Assembly: GCA_937902455.1 (NCBI GenBank)
Contig: CALELI010000063.1
Coordinates: 1-10,913 of the forward strand
Reading direction: 5' to 3'
DNA length: 10,913 nt
From: an uncultured Prevotellaceae bacterium
Lineage (GTDB): Bacteria > Bacteroidota > Bacteroidia > Bacteroidales > Bacteroidaceae
The number at the start of each line of letters is the position of its first letter. Within the stretch, counting starts at the first letter, position 1. Positions 1-7,670 of this stretch are shown in pieces. The translations under genes and the position numbers were made by a program. The notes under the pieces were generated by a model. It ran no database searches and had not been told where the DNA came from. It saw only the letters and a list, made by a program, of their open reading frames with translations.

Positions 1-54
1 CGCCGACCCTCTGCTTGTAAGGCAGATGCTCTAAACCAGCTGAGCTAAACGCCC
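1..54 (-). tRNA. tRNA-Val(UAC), 5' part, cut by window edge
   Basis: Read on the minus strand, the gene begins at 54 with the acceptor strand GGGCGTT. It continues with TA, a D-arm closed by GCTC/GAGC around the usual GGTTTAGA loop, and an anticodon stem TCTGC/GCAGA around the loop CTTACAA. The anticodon is TAC (bases 19-17), which reads valine GUA codons. The variable region and the first bases of the T stem follow; the T loop, the 3' acceptor strand and any CCA lie outside the window. The 7-bp acceptor strand fixes the 5' end at 54. Partial gene, but the identity is clear. Confidence 0.93.
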
Positions 55-83
55 TCAGTCAGCCGCCTTTCGTAAAGCGAGTG

Positions 84-110
84 CAAAGGTAGGAAAAAAA
101 TATGAAACAA
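84..110 (-). promoter_or_regulatory. Bacteroidetes-type promoter of the tRNA-Val gene
   Basis: The minus strand carries TACCTTTG at 91-84, an exact match to the Bacteroidetes -7 consensus TAnnTTTG, about 30 bases upstream of the tRNA 5' end. A TTG at 110-108 could serve as a -33 element, but the spacing of 16 is shorter than the usual 19-20, so only the -7 box is well supported. Transcription would start near base 77, leaving a short leader for RNase P to remove. Confidence 0.65.
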
Positions 111-360
111 GAATAAGTTTTTGAATGTTTTTTTCAAAAAAATTTATGGCATAGACGCACTTTTGGCACTTAGTGAACTGACTATTAAGGAATAGTGGCA
201 CAAATCGCCTGATAAAACATTTTTATCTACATTGACAAGATTAAAGCAAATCATCCAGAAACTGTAAGATTACGCCCTGTGTCCTGTTTTTCTGCTCACA
301 GGGCTCACGTGAGACTTTCTTAATCGTATCTTTTCTCTATAAAACGAACTTTTCTTATCT
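111..360. other. Non-coding intergenic region rich in dyads
   Basis: This AT-rich stretch lies between the divergent tRNA-Val and beta-galactosidase genes; I see no coding sequence in it. It holds several short inverted repeats: TTTTTGAA/TTCAAAAA (118-125 and 133-140), ACTATT/AATAGT (181-186 and 191-196), GATAAAA/TTTTATC with a 3-base loop (211-227), and the GC-rich pair described separately at 274-313. Any could be an operator or part of a structured transcript. No single one matches a regulator site I can name. Confidence 0.5.
274..313. promoter_or_regulatory. GC-rich inverted repeat overlapping a 10-bp palindrome
   Basis: GCCCTGTG (274-281) and CACAGGGC (297-304) form a perfect 8-bp stem around a 15-base pyrimidine-rich loop. 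The last base of the stem is also the first base of the perfect palindrome CTCACGTGAG (304-313). The pair stands out in AT-rich surroundings and ends about 50 bases upstream of the predicted -33 element of the beta-galactosidase promoter. It may be an operator or a stable RNA hairpin. No U-tract follows on the plus strand, so a terminator is unlikely. The function is inferred from position only. Confidence 0.4.
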
Positions 361-365
361 CTGGT

Positions 366-397
366 GTTGTATGAATCGAGATTTTTTTCTAAATTTG
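366..397 (+). promoter_or_regulatory. Promoter of the beta-galactosidase gene
   Basis: TAAATTTG at 390-397 matches the Bacteroidetes -7 consensus TAnnTTTG. GTTG at 366-369 matches three of four bases of the -33 TTTG element, with 20 bases between them. Transcription would begin near 403, giving a leader of about 18 bases before the ATG at 421. This placement argues against translation from the upstream GTG at 364, which lies before the promoter. Confidence 0.6.
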
Positions 398-420
398 TAG
401 TGGAAATTAAAGTCACAGAC

Positions 421-3400
421 ATGAACAAGTTGTTTTTATCTTCACTACTGACATTGATGTGTGTCGGTGGATGGGCACAGAATGATTTAGCTGGTTATGA
501 ATATAGCAGTACGGTATCTGCGCCGACAGGGAATGAATGGCAGAATCCGGAACAGTTGAGCCTCAACAAGGAACAGCCTACTGCATATATGTTTCATTTT
601 GCTTCGGAGAAAGAGGCAGAGAATGTCGTTGCAGAGAGTTCACCGTACTATAGGACATTAAAAGGTGTATGGAAGTTTTCGTGGGTAGCGTCTCCTGAAT
701 TACGTCCCATGGACTTCTACCGGACAGACTATGATGATTCGGGATGGGATGACATAGAAGTGCCGGGATGCTGGAACGTACAGGGACTGCAGAAAGACGG
801 CAGCATGAAATATGGTGTCCCTATCTATGTGAACCAACCCGTGATTTTCTTCCACGAAGTAAAAGTGGACGACTGGAAGAAGGGCGTCATGCGTAAGGCT
901 CCAGACAAATGGACCGTAAGCAAGTATCCTAATGAGGTGGGATCATACCGACGCACCTTCAGCATACCAAAGGAATGGAAAGGCAGACAGGTGTTCCTGA
1001 ACTTTGACGGAGTGGACTCCTTCTTCTATCTATGGATAAACGGAAAATATATCGGTTTCTCAAAGAACAGCAGGAACACGGCATCCTTCAACATCACACC
1101 TTATATTATTAAGGGCGATAATGTGGTAGCAGTGGAAGTATATCGAAGCAGTGATGCGTCGATGCTGGAATCGCAGGATATGTTCCGCCTGCCAGGTATC
1201 ATCAGAGATGTCTACATCACCGCTACACCTGAGATAAGCATCAGTGACCTTGTTGTCAGGACAGACAGCCTCATCAGTGGTGGACAGGCCATTGTCAGCA
1301 TTGATGCAAAAGTGAGAAGTCACGGACGAAAGGACATTTCCAAATACAAGCTGACCTATGAAATCCACAAGGTGGAACTGTATTCCGACATAGCCGAAGA
1401 GCATGCCTGCCAAGACGGAGAACTGGAGAACACAGGCAGTGGCATACTGAAAGGCAAATGCACAATGGACGGAATCAGGACCTGGAGTGCAGAAATTCCG
1501 TACAGATACGTGCTTGTGGCATCTCTTAAAGACAGCAAGGGAAGAACCACTGACTGCGTATCGACTTATTTTGGAGTGAGGAAGGTCGACATCAGAGAAA
1601 CACCTGCCTCTGAGGATGAGTTCGGGCTGAAGGGCAGATACTTCTACGTTAACGGAAAGCCCGTGAAACTCAAGGGCGTGAACCGCCACGAGACAAACCC
1701 TTCGAGAGGTCATGCCATCACGCACGAGCAGATGGAGAAGGAGGTGATGCTGATGAAGAGAGGCAACATCAACCACGTCAGGCTATCGCACTACAACAAC
1801 GACCCATACTGGTATTATCTGGCAGACAAATACGGCCTGTACCTTGAAGACGAGGCTAACATAGAAAGCCACCAGTATTATTATGGAGATGCATCCCTGA
1901 GCCATCCAAAGGAATGGGAAGCCGCACATGTGGCAAGAAACATGGAGATGGTACATGCCCACGTGAACCATCCTTCAATCGTAATCTGGAGTCTCGGAAA
2001 CGAAGCAGGGCCAGGCAAGAACTTCGTCACAGCCTATAACAAGATAAAAGAGTTTGACAAGAGCAGACCTGTACAATATGAAAGGAACAATGACATCGTA
2101 GACATGGGCTCAAACCAATACCCTGGAGTTGACTGGGTGAGAGGTGCCGTAAAGGGTACCTACGGAATCAAGTACCCATTCCACATCAGCGAGTATGCTC
2201 ACTCCATGGGTAATGCCGGAGGCAATCTCGTTGACTACTGGGCAGCCATGGAGAGTACGAATTTCTTCTGCGGAGGTGCAATATGGGACTGGGTGGACCA
2301 GGCAATCGACACCTACACGACAAAGCCTGACGAAAATGGTAACACGAAGACTATAAAGTTCATGGGATATGGAGGAGATCACGGTGACTTCCCAAACAGC
2401 AACACATTCTGCATGAACGGAGTAATGTTCCCAGACCTCACCCCAAAGCCCGAATACTGGGAGGTAAAGAAGGTCTATCAGAATGTCGGAGTGAAGGCAA
2501 TTGACATCCGAAACGGCAAGATAGAGATATTCAACAAGAATTACTTCAGTTCACTGGATGACTATGTAGTGAAGTACAGTCTCGTCAGAGACGGTAAAGT
2601 CATCCAATCCATTACCGACGAGAACGGGAAGACACGAATCAATGCACGAGAGAAAAAAGTCGTAACCATACCAATCAACCTTGGTGAGCTTAGTGCTGAC
2701 TGCGAATATTTCCTTAATGTAGAGTTCCTGCTGAAGAACGACAGGCCTTGGGCAGAAGCAGGATACGTGCAGATGGCAGAACAGCTACCGGTCAAGACTG
2801 AAAGACAATTTGTCGACATCAATAAGGGAACCTCAAATGCAGGCATTAAATTCCAGTCGGACAAGGTCTCAACAATCGTTCAAGGCAGAGGATTCAGGGC
2901 TGAGTTTGACAATGTACAAGGTACGATCAGCAGGCTGACCTATGGCAACAAGACCTTTATCAATTCCGCAGAAGAGGGTCCGAAACTCGACTCGTTCCGT
3001 GCTCCGACCGACAACGACAACTGGTGCAGGCAACAATGGTATCAGAACGGACTTGACAATCTCGGACACAAGGTCATCGGAAACCCTATCGCAGAAAAGA
3101 GAGAAGACGGTGCCATCAGTATCAAATACACAGTTCAGAGCAAGAACGAAAAAGATGACTACGACTTCAACTTCCAGTCGAACATAGTATATGTGGTATA
3201 CGGAGACGGTAGCATAGAACTGGAGAGCAGCATTCTCAGCAGCAATGTAGCTCTGGCCCTGCCACGACTGGGATATATCTTCAAGCTTCCGAAGACACTA
3301 TCACAATACACCTATTATGGAAGAGGACCACAGAATAACTACAACGACCGCCATGCAGGTTCATTCATAGGCTTGTACAAGAGTTCCGTGAAAGATCAGT

Positions 3401-4215
3401 TCGTGAATTTCCCTCGTCCTCAGAGTATGGGAAACAGGGAAGCAGTACGCTGGTGCTCCCTCACTGACAAAGAAGGAGACGGCCTGCAGTTCATTTGTCT
3501 CTCCGACACAATGAGCACCTCCGCACTCCCATTCAGCGCACAGCAACTTGCAAAGGCAAATCATCCGCATGAACTGCCTGAGAGCGATGCCACATACCTG
3601 CATCTTGACCTCAAAGTCAACGGACTCGGAGGAAACAGTTGCGGACAGGGCGGTCCACTTCGTCAGGACAGAGTATTCGGTGCGGTCCACCAGATGGGAT
3701 TCATCATCCGTCCAGTCAACGCATCTACTGACCTTACAGGACAGTCAAAAGTCTGCACAAGCACAGAAAGACCGACATCATCGGTCGCTGACCTTGGAGA
3801 GATTCCTCTGACAATCCTTTCTGCCAGTTCGCAGGAAGACGGAGAAGGAGCAGAGAACCTCATAGACGGAGACCCCTACTCTATCTGGCACACAATGTAC
3901 AGCATCACCGTCGCCAAGTTCCCTCACTGGATTGACTTCGACTGCGGAAGCGAGAAACTGATAAAAGGCTTTACATATATGCCTCGCCAGGAAGGCAGCA
4001 ACGGCGACATCAAGGACTATACCGTTCAGCTCAGCATGGACGGAAAGAACTGGAACGAGCCTATTGCAAAGGGAACATTCGAGAACAACAAGAAGCAGAA
4101 GAAGGTGATGTTCGAAAAACCTGCAAAGGCACGCTATTTCCGATTCACAGGACTTAACAGCCAGAACGGCCAGGACTTTGGTTCGGGAGCTGAATTCAGT
4201 ATTATAGCAGAGTAA
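421..4215 (+). CDS. Secreted GH2 beta-galactosidase with C-terminal F5/8-type (CBM32-like) domain
   Basis: The 1264-residue protein hydrolyses terminal beta-galactosides (family assignment GH2, LacZ type). A signal peptide (residues 1-19, cut GWA|QN) sends it out of the cytoplasm. Domains in order: sugar-binding jelly roll (about 60-275, containing FDGVDSFFYLWINGKYIG), Ig-like domain, catalytic TIM barrel (about 400-690), a second Ig-like domain, LacZ domain 5 / small-chain fold (about 820-1105), and a discoidin/F5/8C module (about 1131-1264). Catalytic residues are visible: acid/base Glu528 in SLGNEAGPG and nucleophile Glu591 in HISEYAHSMGN. The LacZ-like HVRLSHY (His457), DEANIESH (His484) and WDWVDQ motifs are also present. 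The start at 421 is chosen because the signal peptide begins there and the promoter ends at 397; a GTG at 364 in the same frame is rejected. No susC/susD or other glycan-utilisation genes are adjacent, so the natural glycan cannot be named. It is longer than E. coli LacZ (1024 residues) because of the signal peptide and the extra C-terminal module. Confidence 0.93.
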   Translation: MNKLFLSSLLTLMCVGGWAQNDLAGYEYSSTVSAPTGNEWQNPEQLSLNKEQPTAYMFHFASEKEAENVVAESSPYYRTLKGVWKFSWVASPELRPMDFYRTDYDDSGWDDIEVPGCWNVQGLQKDGSMKYGVPIYVNQPVIFFHEVKVDDWKKGVMRKAPDKWTVSKYPNEVGSYRRTFSIPKEWKGRQVFLNFDGVDSFFYLWINGKYIGFSKNSRNTASFNITPYIIKGDNVVAVEVYRSSDASMLESQDMFRLPGIIRDVYITATPEISISDLVVRTDSLISGGQAIVSIDAKVRSHGRKDISKYKLTYEIHKVELYSDIAEEHACQDGELENTGSGILKGKCTMDGIRTWSAEIPYRYVLVASLKDSKGRTTDCVSTYFGVRKVDIRETPASEDEFGLKGRYFYVNGKPVKLKGVNRHETNPSRGHAITHEQMEKEVMLMKRGNINHVRLSHYNNDPYWYYLADKYGLYLEDEANIESHQYYYGDASLSHPKEWEAAHVARNMEMVHAHVNHPSIVIWSLGNEAGPGKNFVTAYNKIKEFDKSRPVQYERNNDIVDMGSNQYPGVDWVRGAVKGTYGIKYPFHISEYAHSMGNAGGNLVDYWAAMESTNFFCGGAIWDWVDQAIDTYTTKPDENGNTKTIKFMGYGGDHGDFPNSNTFCMNGVMFPDLTPKPEYWEVKKVYQNVGVKAIDIRNGKIEIFNKNYFSSLDDYVVKYSLVRDGKVIQSITDENGKTRINAREKKVVTIPINLGELSADCEYFLNVEFLLKNDRPWAEAGYVQMAEQLPVKTERQFVDINKGTSNAGIKFQSDKVSTIVQGRGFRAEFDNVQGTISRLTYGNKTFINSAEEGPKLDSFRAPTDNDNWCRQQWYQNGLDNLGHKVIGNPIAEKREDGAISIKYTVQSKNEKDDYDFNFQSNIVYVVYGDGSIELESSILSSNVALALPRLGYIFKLPKTLSQYTYYGRGPQNNYNDRHAGSFIGLYKSSVKDQFVNFPRPQSMGNREAVRWCSLTDKEGDGLQFICLSDTMSTSALPFSAQQLAKANHPHELPESDATYLHLDLKVNGLGGNSCGQGGPLRQDRVFGAVHQMGFIIRPVNASTDLTGQSKVCTSTERPTSSVADLGEIPLTILSASSQEDGEGAENLIDGDPYSIWHTMYSITVAKFPHWIDFDCGSEKLIKGFTYMPRQEGSNGDIKDYTVQLSMDGKNWNEPIAKGTFENNKKQKKVMFEKPAKARYFRFTGLNSQNGQDFGSGAEFSIIAE

Positions 4216-4235
4216 GATTGTCATCATCCAAAAAT

Positions 4236-4265
4236 GTGGGTACAGCACTGCGCGGCTGTACCCAC
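4236..4265 (-). terminator. Strong hairpin terminator between convergent genes
   Basis: GTGGGTACAGC (4236-4246) and GCTGTACCCAC (4255-4265) form a perfect 11-bp stem around an 8-base loop. On the minus strand the stem is followed at once by ATTTTTGG, a usable U-tract, so it can terminate dnaB transcription arriving from the right. On the plus strand it lies 20 bases after the beta-galactosidase stop codon but is followed by TGAAAATC, so termination in that direction is plausible but weaker. It probably serves both genes. Confidence 0.75.
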
Positions 4266-4331
4266 TGAAAATCAATTTGATAAGTGAGAAAATGATATTT
4301 CGTGTTTATTTACCATTCTTTTCGGCTTATT

Positions 4332-4357
4332 AAAACAGAGCGCTGACTCTGAGTTTT
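4332..4357 (-). terminator. Possible weak terminator just after dnaB
   Basis: CAGAG (4336-4340) and CTCTG (4347-4351) form a 5-bp stem with a 6-base loop. On the minus strand it is followed directly by TTTTAATAAG. It lies about 43 bases beyond the dnaB stop codon. The stem is short, so it may add to the stronger hairpin at 4236-4265 rather than act alone. Confidence 0.3.
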
Positions 4358-4393
4358 GCTTTCTTACTATATATTCTCGTGCCGAACAAAAAC

Positions 4394-5944
4394 TTAGAAT
4401 GGAGCAGGTGCATCGTCCGCTGACAAGCTACCTATCGGAGAATCATCCGAAACACTAATATTTTTTGTCTTATTCATCTTTGAACGTACTATCGTTCCAT
4501 TTTCCTCTCCCGGAAGCGGAATGCTATGGTCGTTCATGTTGAGGAATCGAGCATAGTTGGATACGAACCTGAGCCGCACATCACCCACTGCACCATTACG
4601 ATGCTTGGCAATTATGAGTTCTGCTATTCCACGCAGGTTGTTATGATACTGATCCTCGTATATCTTGTAATACTCAGGCCTATGGATGAACAGTACCATA
4701 TCGGCATCCTGTTCTATGGCTCCTGATTCACGCAGGTCAGACAACTGAGGCCGCTTGCTATCAGTAGGATTCTCTGCCGTGCCGACTCGGTTTTCCACTG
4801 CACGGTTCAACTGTGAGAGGGCAATGATAGGAATATCCAACTCCTTTGCAAGTCCCTTCAGTGAACGTGATATGGTGCTGACCTCTTCCTGTCGTGAACC
4901 GTACGACATTCCTGATGCGTTCATCAGCTGCAGGTAGTCGATTATTATCAGTTCAACATGATGCTCACGTACGAGTCGACGTGCTTTTGTCCTCAGTTCA
5001 AAGACAGAAAGCGATGGTGTGTCGTCAATATACAGAGGAGCATCATACATGTCTCTTGACTTCACGTCGAGCTGTCCCCACTCGTATGGTGCAAGGTTTC
5101 CGCTACGGATCTTGTCGCCAGTAATCTCACACACATTCACGAGCAAACGGTTGACAAGCTGCACATTCGACATTTCGAGCGAGAACATCGCAACAGGTTT
5201 CCTCATGTCGATGGCAATGTTCTTCGCCATAGAGAGAACGAATGCAGTCTTACCCATGGCAGGTCGGGCAGCTATAATGATGAGGTCCGACTTCTGCCAG
5301 CCATTCGTAATCTTGTCAAGGTCATCAAACCCGGAACTTAATCCAGAAAGGCCATCCTTTCTTGCAGCTGCTGACTGGAGCATTTTCATTGCTTCCTTGA
5401 TTACAGGGTTTATCTGGGTGAAATCCTTTTTCATGTTTGTCTTGGAAATCTCGAAGAGTTCCCCTTCTGCTCGCTGCATGAGCTCGTTTATATCCTGTCC
5501 ATCGTCGAATGCGGCACGCAAGGTGTTACTCGAATAAGTTATCAGCTGTCGTGCCAATGACTTCTGAGCAATAATCTTCGCATGATACTCAATATGGGCG
5601 GATGACAAGACTTTCTGAGTCAGTTCTGATATATAATAAGGTCCTCCTACTTCTTCCAACTCGCCAGTGGAGCGGAGTTCCTCAGTCACCGTCAGGATAT
5701 CGATAGGCTTGTCTTCGGCAGACAGAGTCTGAATCGCACGGTAAATCTTCTCGTGCTTGGAATCGTAGAATGATTCCGGCTTCAACATGTCGGCCACTTG
5801 TCCGAATGCGTCCTGTTCAATCAGGCAAGCACCTATTACGGCTGCTTCAAAGTCCAGTGCTTGTGGCTGCTGACGTCCCAACTCACTCTCCACAGGTACA
5901 TCTACTCTCTTTCTTCGGGTCGTTGTTCGCTTCGTTTCTGCCAT
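4394..5944 (-). CDS. dnaB: Replicative DNA helicase DnaB
   Basis: DnaB is the hexameric ATP-driven helicase that unwinds DNA at the replication fork and interacts with primase. The 516-residue protein has the N-terminal DnaB domain (about 25-130, from QALDFEAAVIGACLIE), a linker, and the RecA-like helicase core (about 195-470). Visible motifs are Walker A ARPAMGKT (226-233), catalytic-region SLEMS (255-259), Walker B LIIIDYLQLM (332-341, Asp336), SQLNR (377-381) and the arginine-finger region KHRNGAVG (447-454). The extreme N-terminus is basic (TKRTTTRRKR), and the acidic, Pro-rich tail ends in DAPAPF. There is no intein, although DnaB is a common intein host. A TTG three codons upstream (5953) is in frame, but the ATG at 5944 is preferred. 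The gene is a single transcription unit with its own promoter and is not coupled to the upstream gene. Confidence 0.97.
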   Translation of the reverse strand: MAETKRTTTRRKRVDVPVESELGRQQPQALDFEAAVIGACLIEQDAFGQVADMLKPESFYDSKHEKIYRAIQTLSAEDKPIDILTVTEELRSTGELEEVGGPYYISELTQKVLSSAHIEYHAKIIAQKSLARQLITYSSNTLRAAFDDGQDINELMQRAEGELFEISKTNMKKDFTQINPVIKEAMKMLQSAAARKDGLSGLSSGFDDLDKITNGWQKSDLIIIAARPAMGKTAFVLSMAKNIAIDMRKPVAMFSLEMSNVQLVNRLLVNVCEITGDKIRSGNLAPYEWGQLDVKSRDMYDAPLYIDDTPSLSVFELRTKARRLVREHHVELIIIDYLQLMNASGMSYGSRQEEVSTISRSLKGLAKELDIPIIALSQLNRAVENRVGTAENPTDSKRPQLSDLRESGAIEQDADMVLFIHRPEYYKIYEDQYHNNLRGIAELIIAKHRNGAVGDVRLRFVSNYARFLNMNDHSIPLPGEENGTIVRSKMNKTKNISVSDDSPIGSLSADDAPAPF

Positions 5945-5964
5945 ACCTATCAATTTCTCGACAG

Positions 5965-5972
5965 CAAAATTA
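5965..5972 (-). promoter_or_regulatory. Predicted -7 element of dnaB
   Basis: The minus strand reads TAATTTTG at 5972-5965, matching TAnnTTTG, with its last base 20 bases before the dnaB ATG. The only clear TTTG upstream (6001-5998) is 25 bases away, farther than the usual 19-20, so the -33 element is uncertain. The site supports a separate dnaB promoter, together with the terminator of the preceding gene at 6062-6096. Confidence 0.5.
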
Positions 5973-6024
5973 GGGGTTTTATTTTATATTATGTACTCAA
6001 AGTTATAAAAGCTTTCAACACGAT

Positions 6025-6047
6025 TGTTCATAACTCTGTTCATAACT
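6025..6047. repeat. Two tandem 11-base repeats, DnaA-box-like on the minus strand
   Basis: TGTTCATAACT occurs at 6025-6035 and again at 6037-6047, a period of 12 bases. On the minus strand each copy contains TTATGAACA, which agrees with the DnaA-box consensus TTATCCACA at seven of nine positions. An inverted half copy, AGTTAT, lies at 6001-6006. The cluster sits about 55-75 bases upstream of the dnaB -7 element, a reasonable place for an operator. The repeat is directly visible; the DnaA connection is speculative. Confidence 0.45.
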
Positions 6048-6061
6048 GCTATAAAGAAAAA

Positions 6062-6096
6062 GGAAGTTCCCAATTATCAGGCAATTGAGAACTTCC
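6062..6096 (-). terminator. Intrinsic terminator of the rlmH/DUF4301 transcript
   Basis: The arms 6062-6075 and 6083-6096 pair over 14 positions with one C/A mismatch and a 7-base loop. On the minus strand the stem begins 20 bases after the DUF4301 stop codon and is followed by TTTTTCTTT, a classic U-tract. The opposite strand also has a T-run (6101-6106), so the hairpin could work both ways, but no plus-strand gene reads toward it. Confidence 0.88.
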
Positions 6097-6115
6097 AAAG
6101 TTTTTTATACATTTT

Positions 6116-7639
6116 TTACTGATGTTGTTCGCGAAGCAGGTCGTTGACGGTCTTCACCGGATTGAATGTGGCAAGTGGAACTTCCACAAATACTGTGTTC
6201 CAGTCACTCATGGCACCATTCCAGAGTCCCGGAAGTTCAAGCGCCTTGAGATCTTTACCGTTCTTGCTCTTTGATGAGATGAATCCCGTCTTAGGGTCAA
6301 CGAAGTTCGTAAGGTCAAATGCCTTGCCTTCAAAGTCCTTTACACCGCACACAAGATCAACTGGGTTGAAGTGAGTGCCGCCTCTGAACATCTGGAGATA
6401 TTCTGCGTTGTTAGTGTCAATCTGACTACTCTCAAGTATCTGCAGGGAGATTGTGCCGTCGTTGTTATATGCAAGGAACGGGCCACCACCTGGTTCACCT
6501 ACATTCTTCACCATACCACAGACACGGATAGGACGATTCAGTTTCTTCAGGAGATAAGATGCAAGTTCCCCACCCTCCAGTTTTTCCACATCTGGATTGA
6601 TGCAACATACATTCTTTTCAAGGAATGATGCAATCTCAGCAAGCTGTTCCTGAGAATAATTGCCGCTCTTAATAAGACGGACATACTCGAATATCTGTTT
6701 CTGGAGAGTGACAAGAACTCCGGCAATGAGTTTCTTGTACGTCACGGTATCGTCCTTCAGACGGTCAGGAACCACATTATCTATATTCTTTATAAATATA
6801 ACATCCGCATCGAGATCGTTGAGGTTCTCTATCAGCGCACCATGCCCACCTGGACGGAAGAGCATCGTTCCGTCATCATTGCGGAACGGCTCGTTGTCGA
6901 TGGTTGCAGCGACTGTGTCGGTACTGCTTTTCTGCTCGGAGAACGAAATGTTGTATCTCACATTGAACTGGCCTTCATAAGCTTCTTTCTTTTCTGCTAC
7001 GAGTTTCTCGAACAATGGACGATGTTCCGGACTTACCGTAAAATGCACATTCACCTTGCCATCCTTGCCAGCTGCATAGAGAGCACCTTCTACGAGATGT
7101 TCCTCGAGAGGAGTTCTCACACAATCATCGTAGGCATGGAAGAAGAGCAGGCCTTTCGGAAGCTTTCCATAGCCGAGTCCCTGTTCGTTTAACAAGTTGT
7201 CAATAACGGCTTTATAATTGCCTTCTTCTACCAAGGATTCAATACCATTACCTTCATTTACAAAACATGAATCGTTGAGTGCTTCATAGAAGGCGAAGTT
7301 CTCGATGTTGTCAAAGAATTTCCTTATGAAGTCATTGTCTGGAGCATCGCTCTCGCCATCGAGGAATTCAAAAAGATTCTTGAACATTCTGCTTGCCGCA
7401 CCCGATGCAGGTACGAACTTCAGTACGGAATGGTTGCCGTCAAGGTATTCGTTCCATGCCTTGAGATAGTCTGCCTTTTCCTCCTCGGCAGGACATTTCA
7501 CGCCTCCGTTTTCTACGGAAGCTGCACCAGCCAGTTTCAGGAACGGAAATCCTGTGCGGAACTGTTCAAGCTGATGAACGACTGTTTCTTCGCTTATGCC
7601 TTTCTCTTGCAGAAAAGCCTTGTCTTCTTGTGTAAACAT
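6116..7639 (-). CDS. DUF4301 family protein, possible sugar-nucleotidyltransferase
   Basis: This is a 507-residue cytoplasmic protein with no signal peptide or membrane segment. I recognise it as the Bacteroidetes family DUF4301, for which I know no established function. Several motifs resemble UDP-sugar pyrophosphorylases (UDPGP family), in the same order: a Gly-rich loop with Arg, VPASGAASRM (76-85), compared with GGLGTxxG; RPGGHGAL (262-269), compared with PPGHGDIY; FIKNIDNV (282-289), compared with FISNIDNL; and GEPGGGPF followed by LQILESSQI (381-407), compared with KGGTL...LLEIAQV. Other strongly patterned stretches are RTPLEEHLVEG (175-185) and HFTVSPEH (199-206). A nucleotidyltransferase role is my inference, not a known assignment. 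The gene starts at ATG 7639, 31 bases after the rlmH stop codon, with no promoter between them, and ends before a strong terminator. It is therefore probably the last gene of a two-gene unit. Confidence 0.85.
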   Translation of the reverse strand: MFTQEDKAFLQEKGISEETVVHQLEQFRTGFPFLKLAGAASVENGGVKCPAEEEKADYLKAWNEYLDGNHSVLKFVPASGAASRMFKNLFEFLDGESDAPDNDFIRKFFDNIENFAFYEALNDSCFVNEGNGIESLVEEGNYKAVIDNLLNEQGLGYGKLPKGLLFFHAYDDCVRTPLEEHLVEGALYAAGKDGKVNVHFTVSPEHRPLFEKLVAEKKEAYEGQFNVRYNISFSEQKSSTDTVAATIDNEPFRNDDGTMLFRPGGHGALIENLNDLDADVIFIKNIDNVVPDRLKDDTVTYKKLIAGVLVTLQKQIFEYVRLIKSGNYSQEQLAEIASFLEKNVCCINPDVEKLEGGELASYLLKKLNRPIRVCGMVKNVGEPGGGPFLAYNNDGTISLQILESSQIDTNNAEYLQMFRGGTHFNPVDLVCGVKDFEGKAFDLTNFVDPKTGFISSKSKNGKDLKALELPGLWNGAMSDWNTVFVEVPLATFNPVKTVNDLLREQHQ

Positions 7640-7670
7640 ATTATTGATAATTACAGATTAATAACTTCAA

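Noticed and set aside
232..237. TTGACA resembling a sigma-70 -35 box
   Set aside because: No TATAAT follows at 16-18 bases, and Bacteroidetes primary sigma factors use the TTTG/TAnnTTTG pattern.
364..420. GTG start giving a 19-residue longer galactosidase
   Set aside because: The promoter -7 box lies at 390-397, inside the extension, and the signal peptide begins at the ATG at 421.
1060..1776. 238-residue open frame antisense to the beta-galactosidase gene
   Set aside because: It overlaps conserved GH2 coding sequence, has no family resemblance and no promoter box; it is a shadow frame.
4394..5944. Possible intein in dnaB
   Set aside because: Helicase motifs from Walker A to the arginine finger are continuous, and the total length of 516 residues leaves no room for an insertion.
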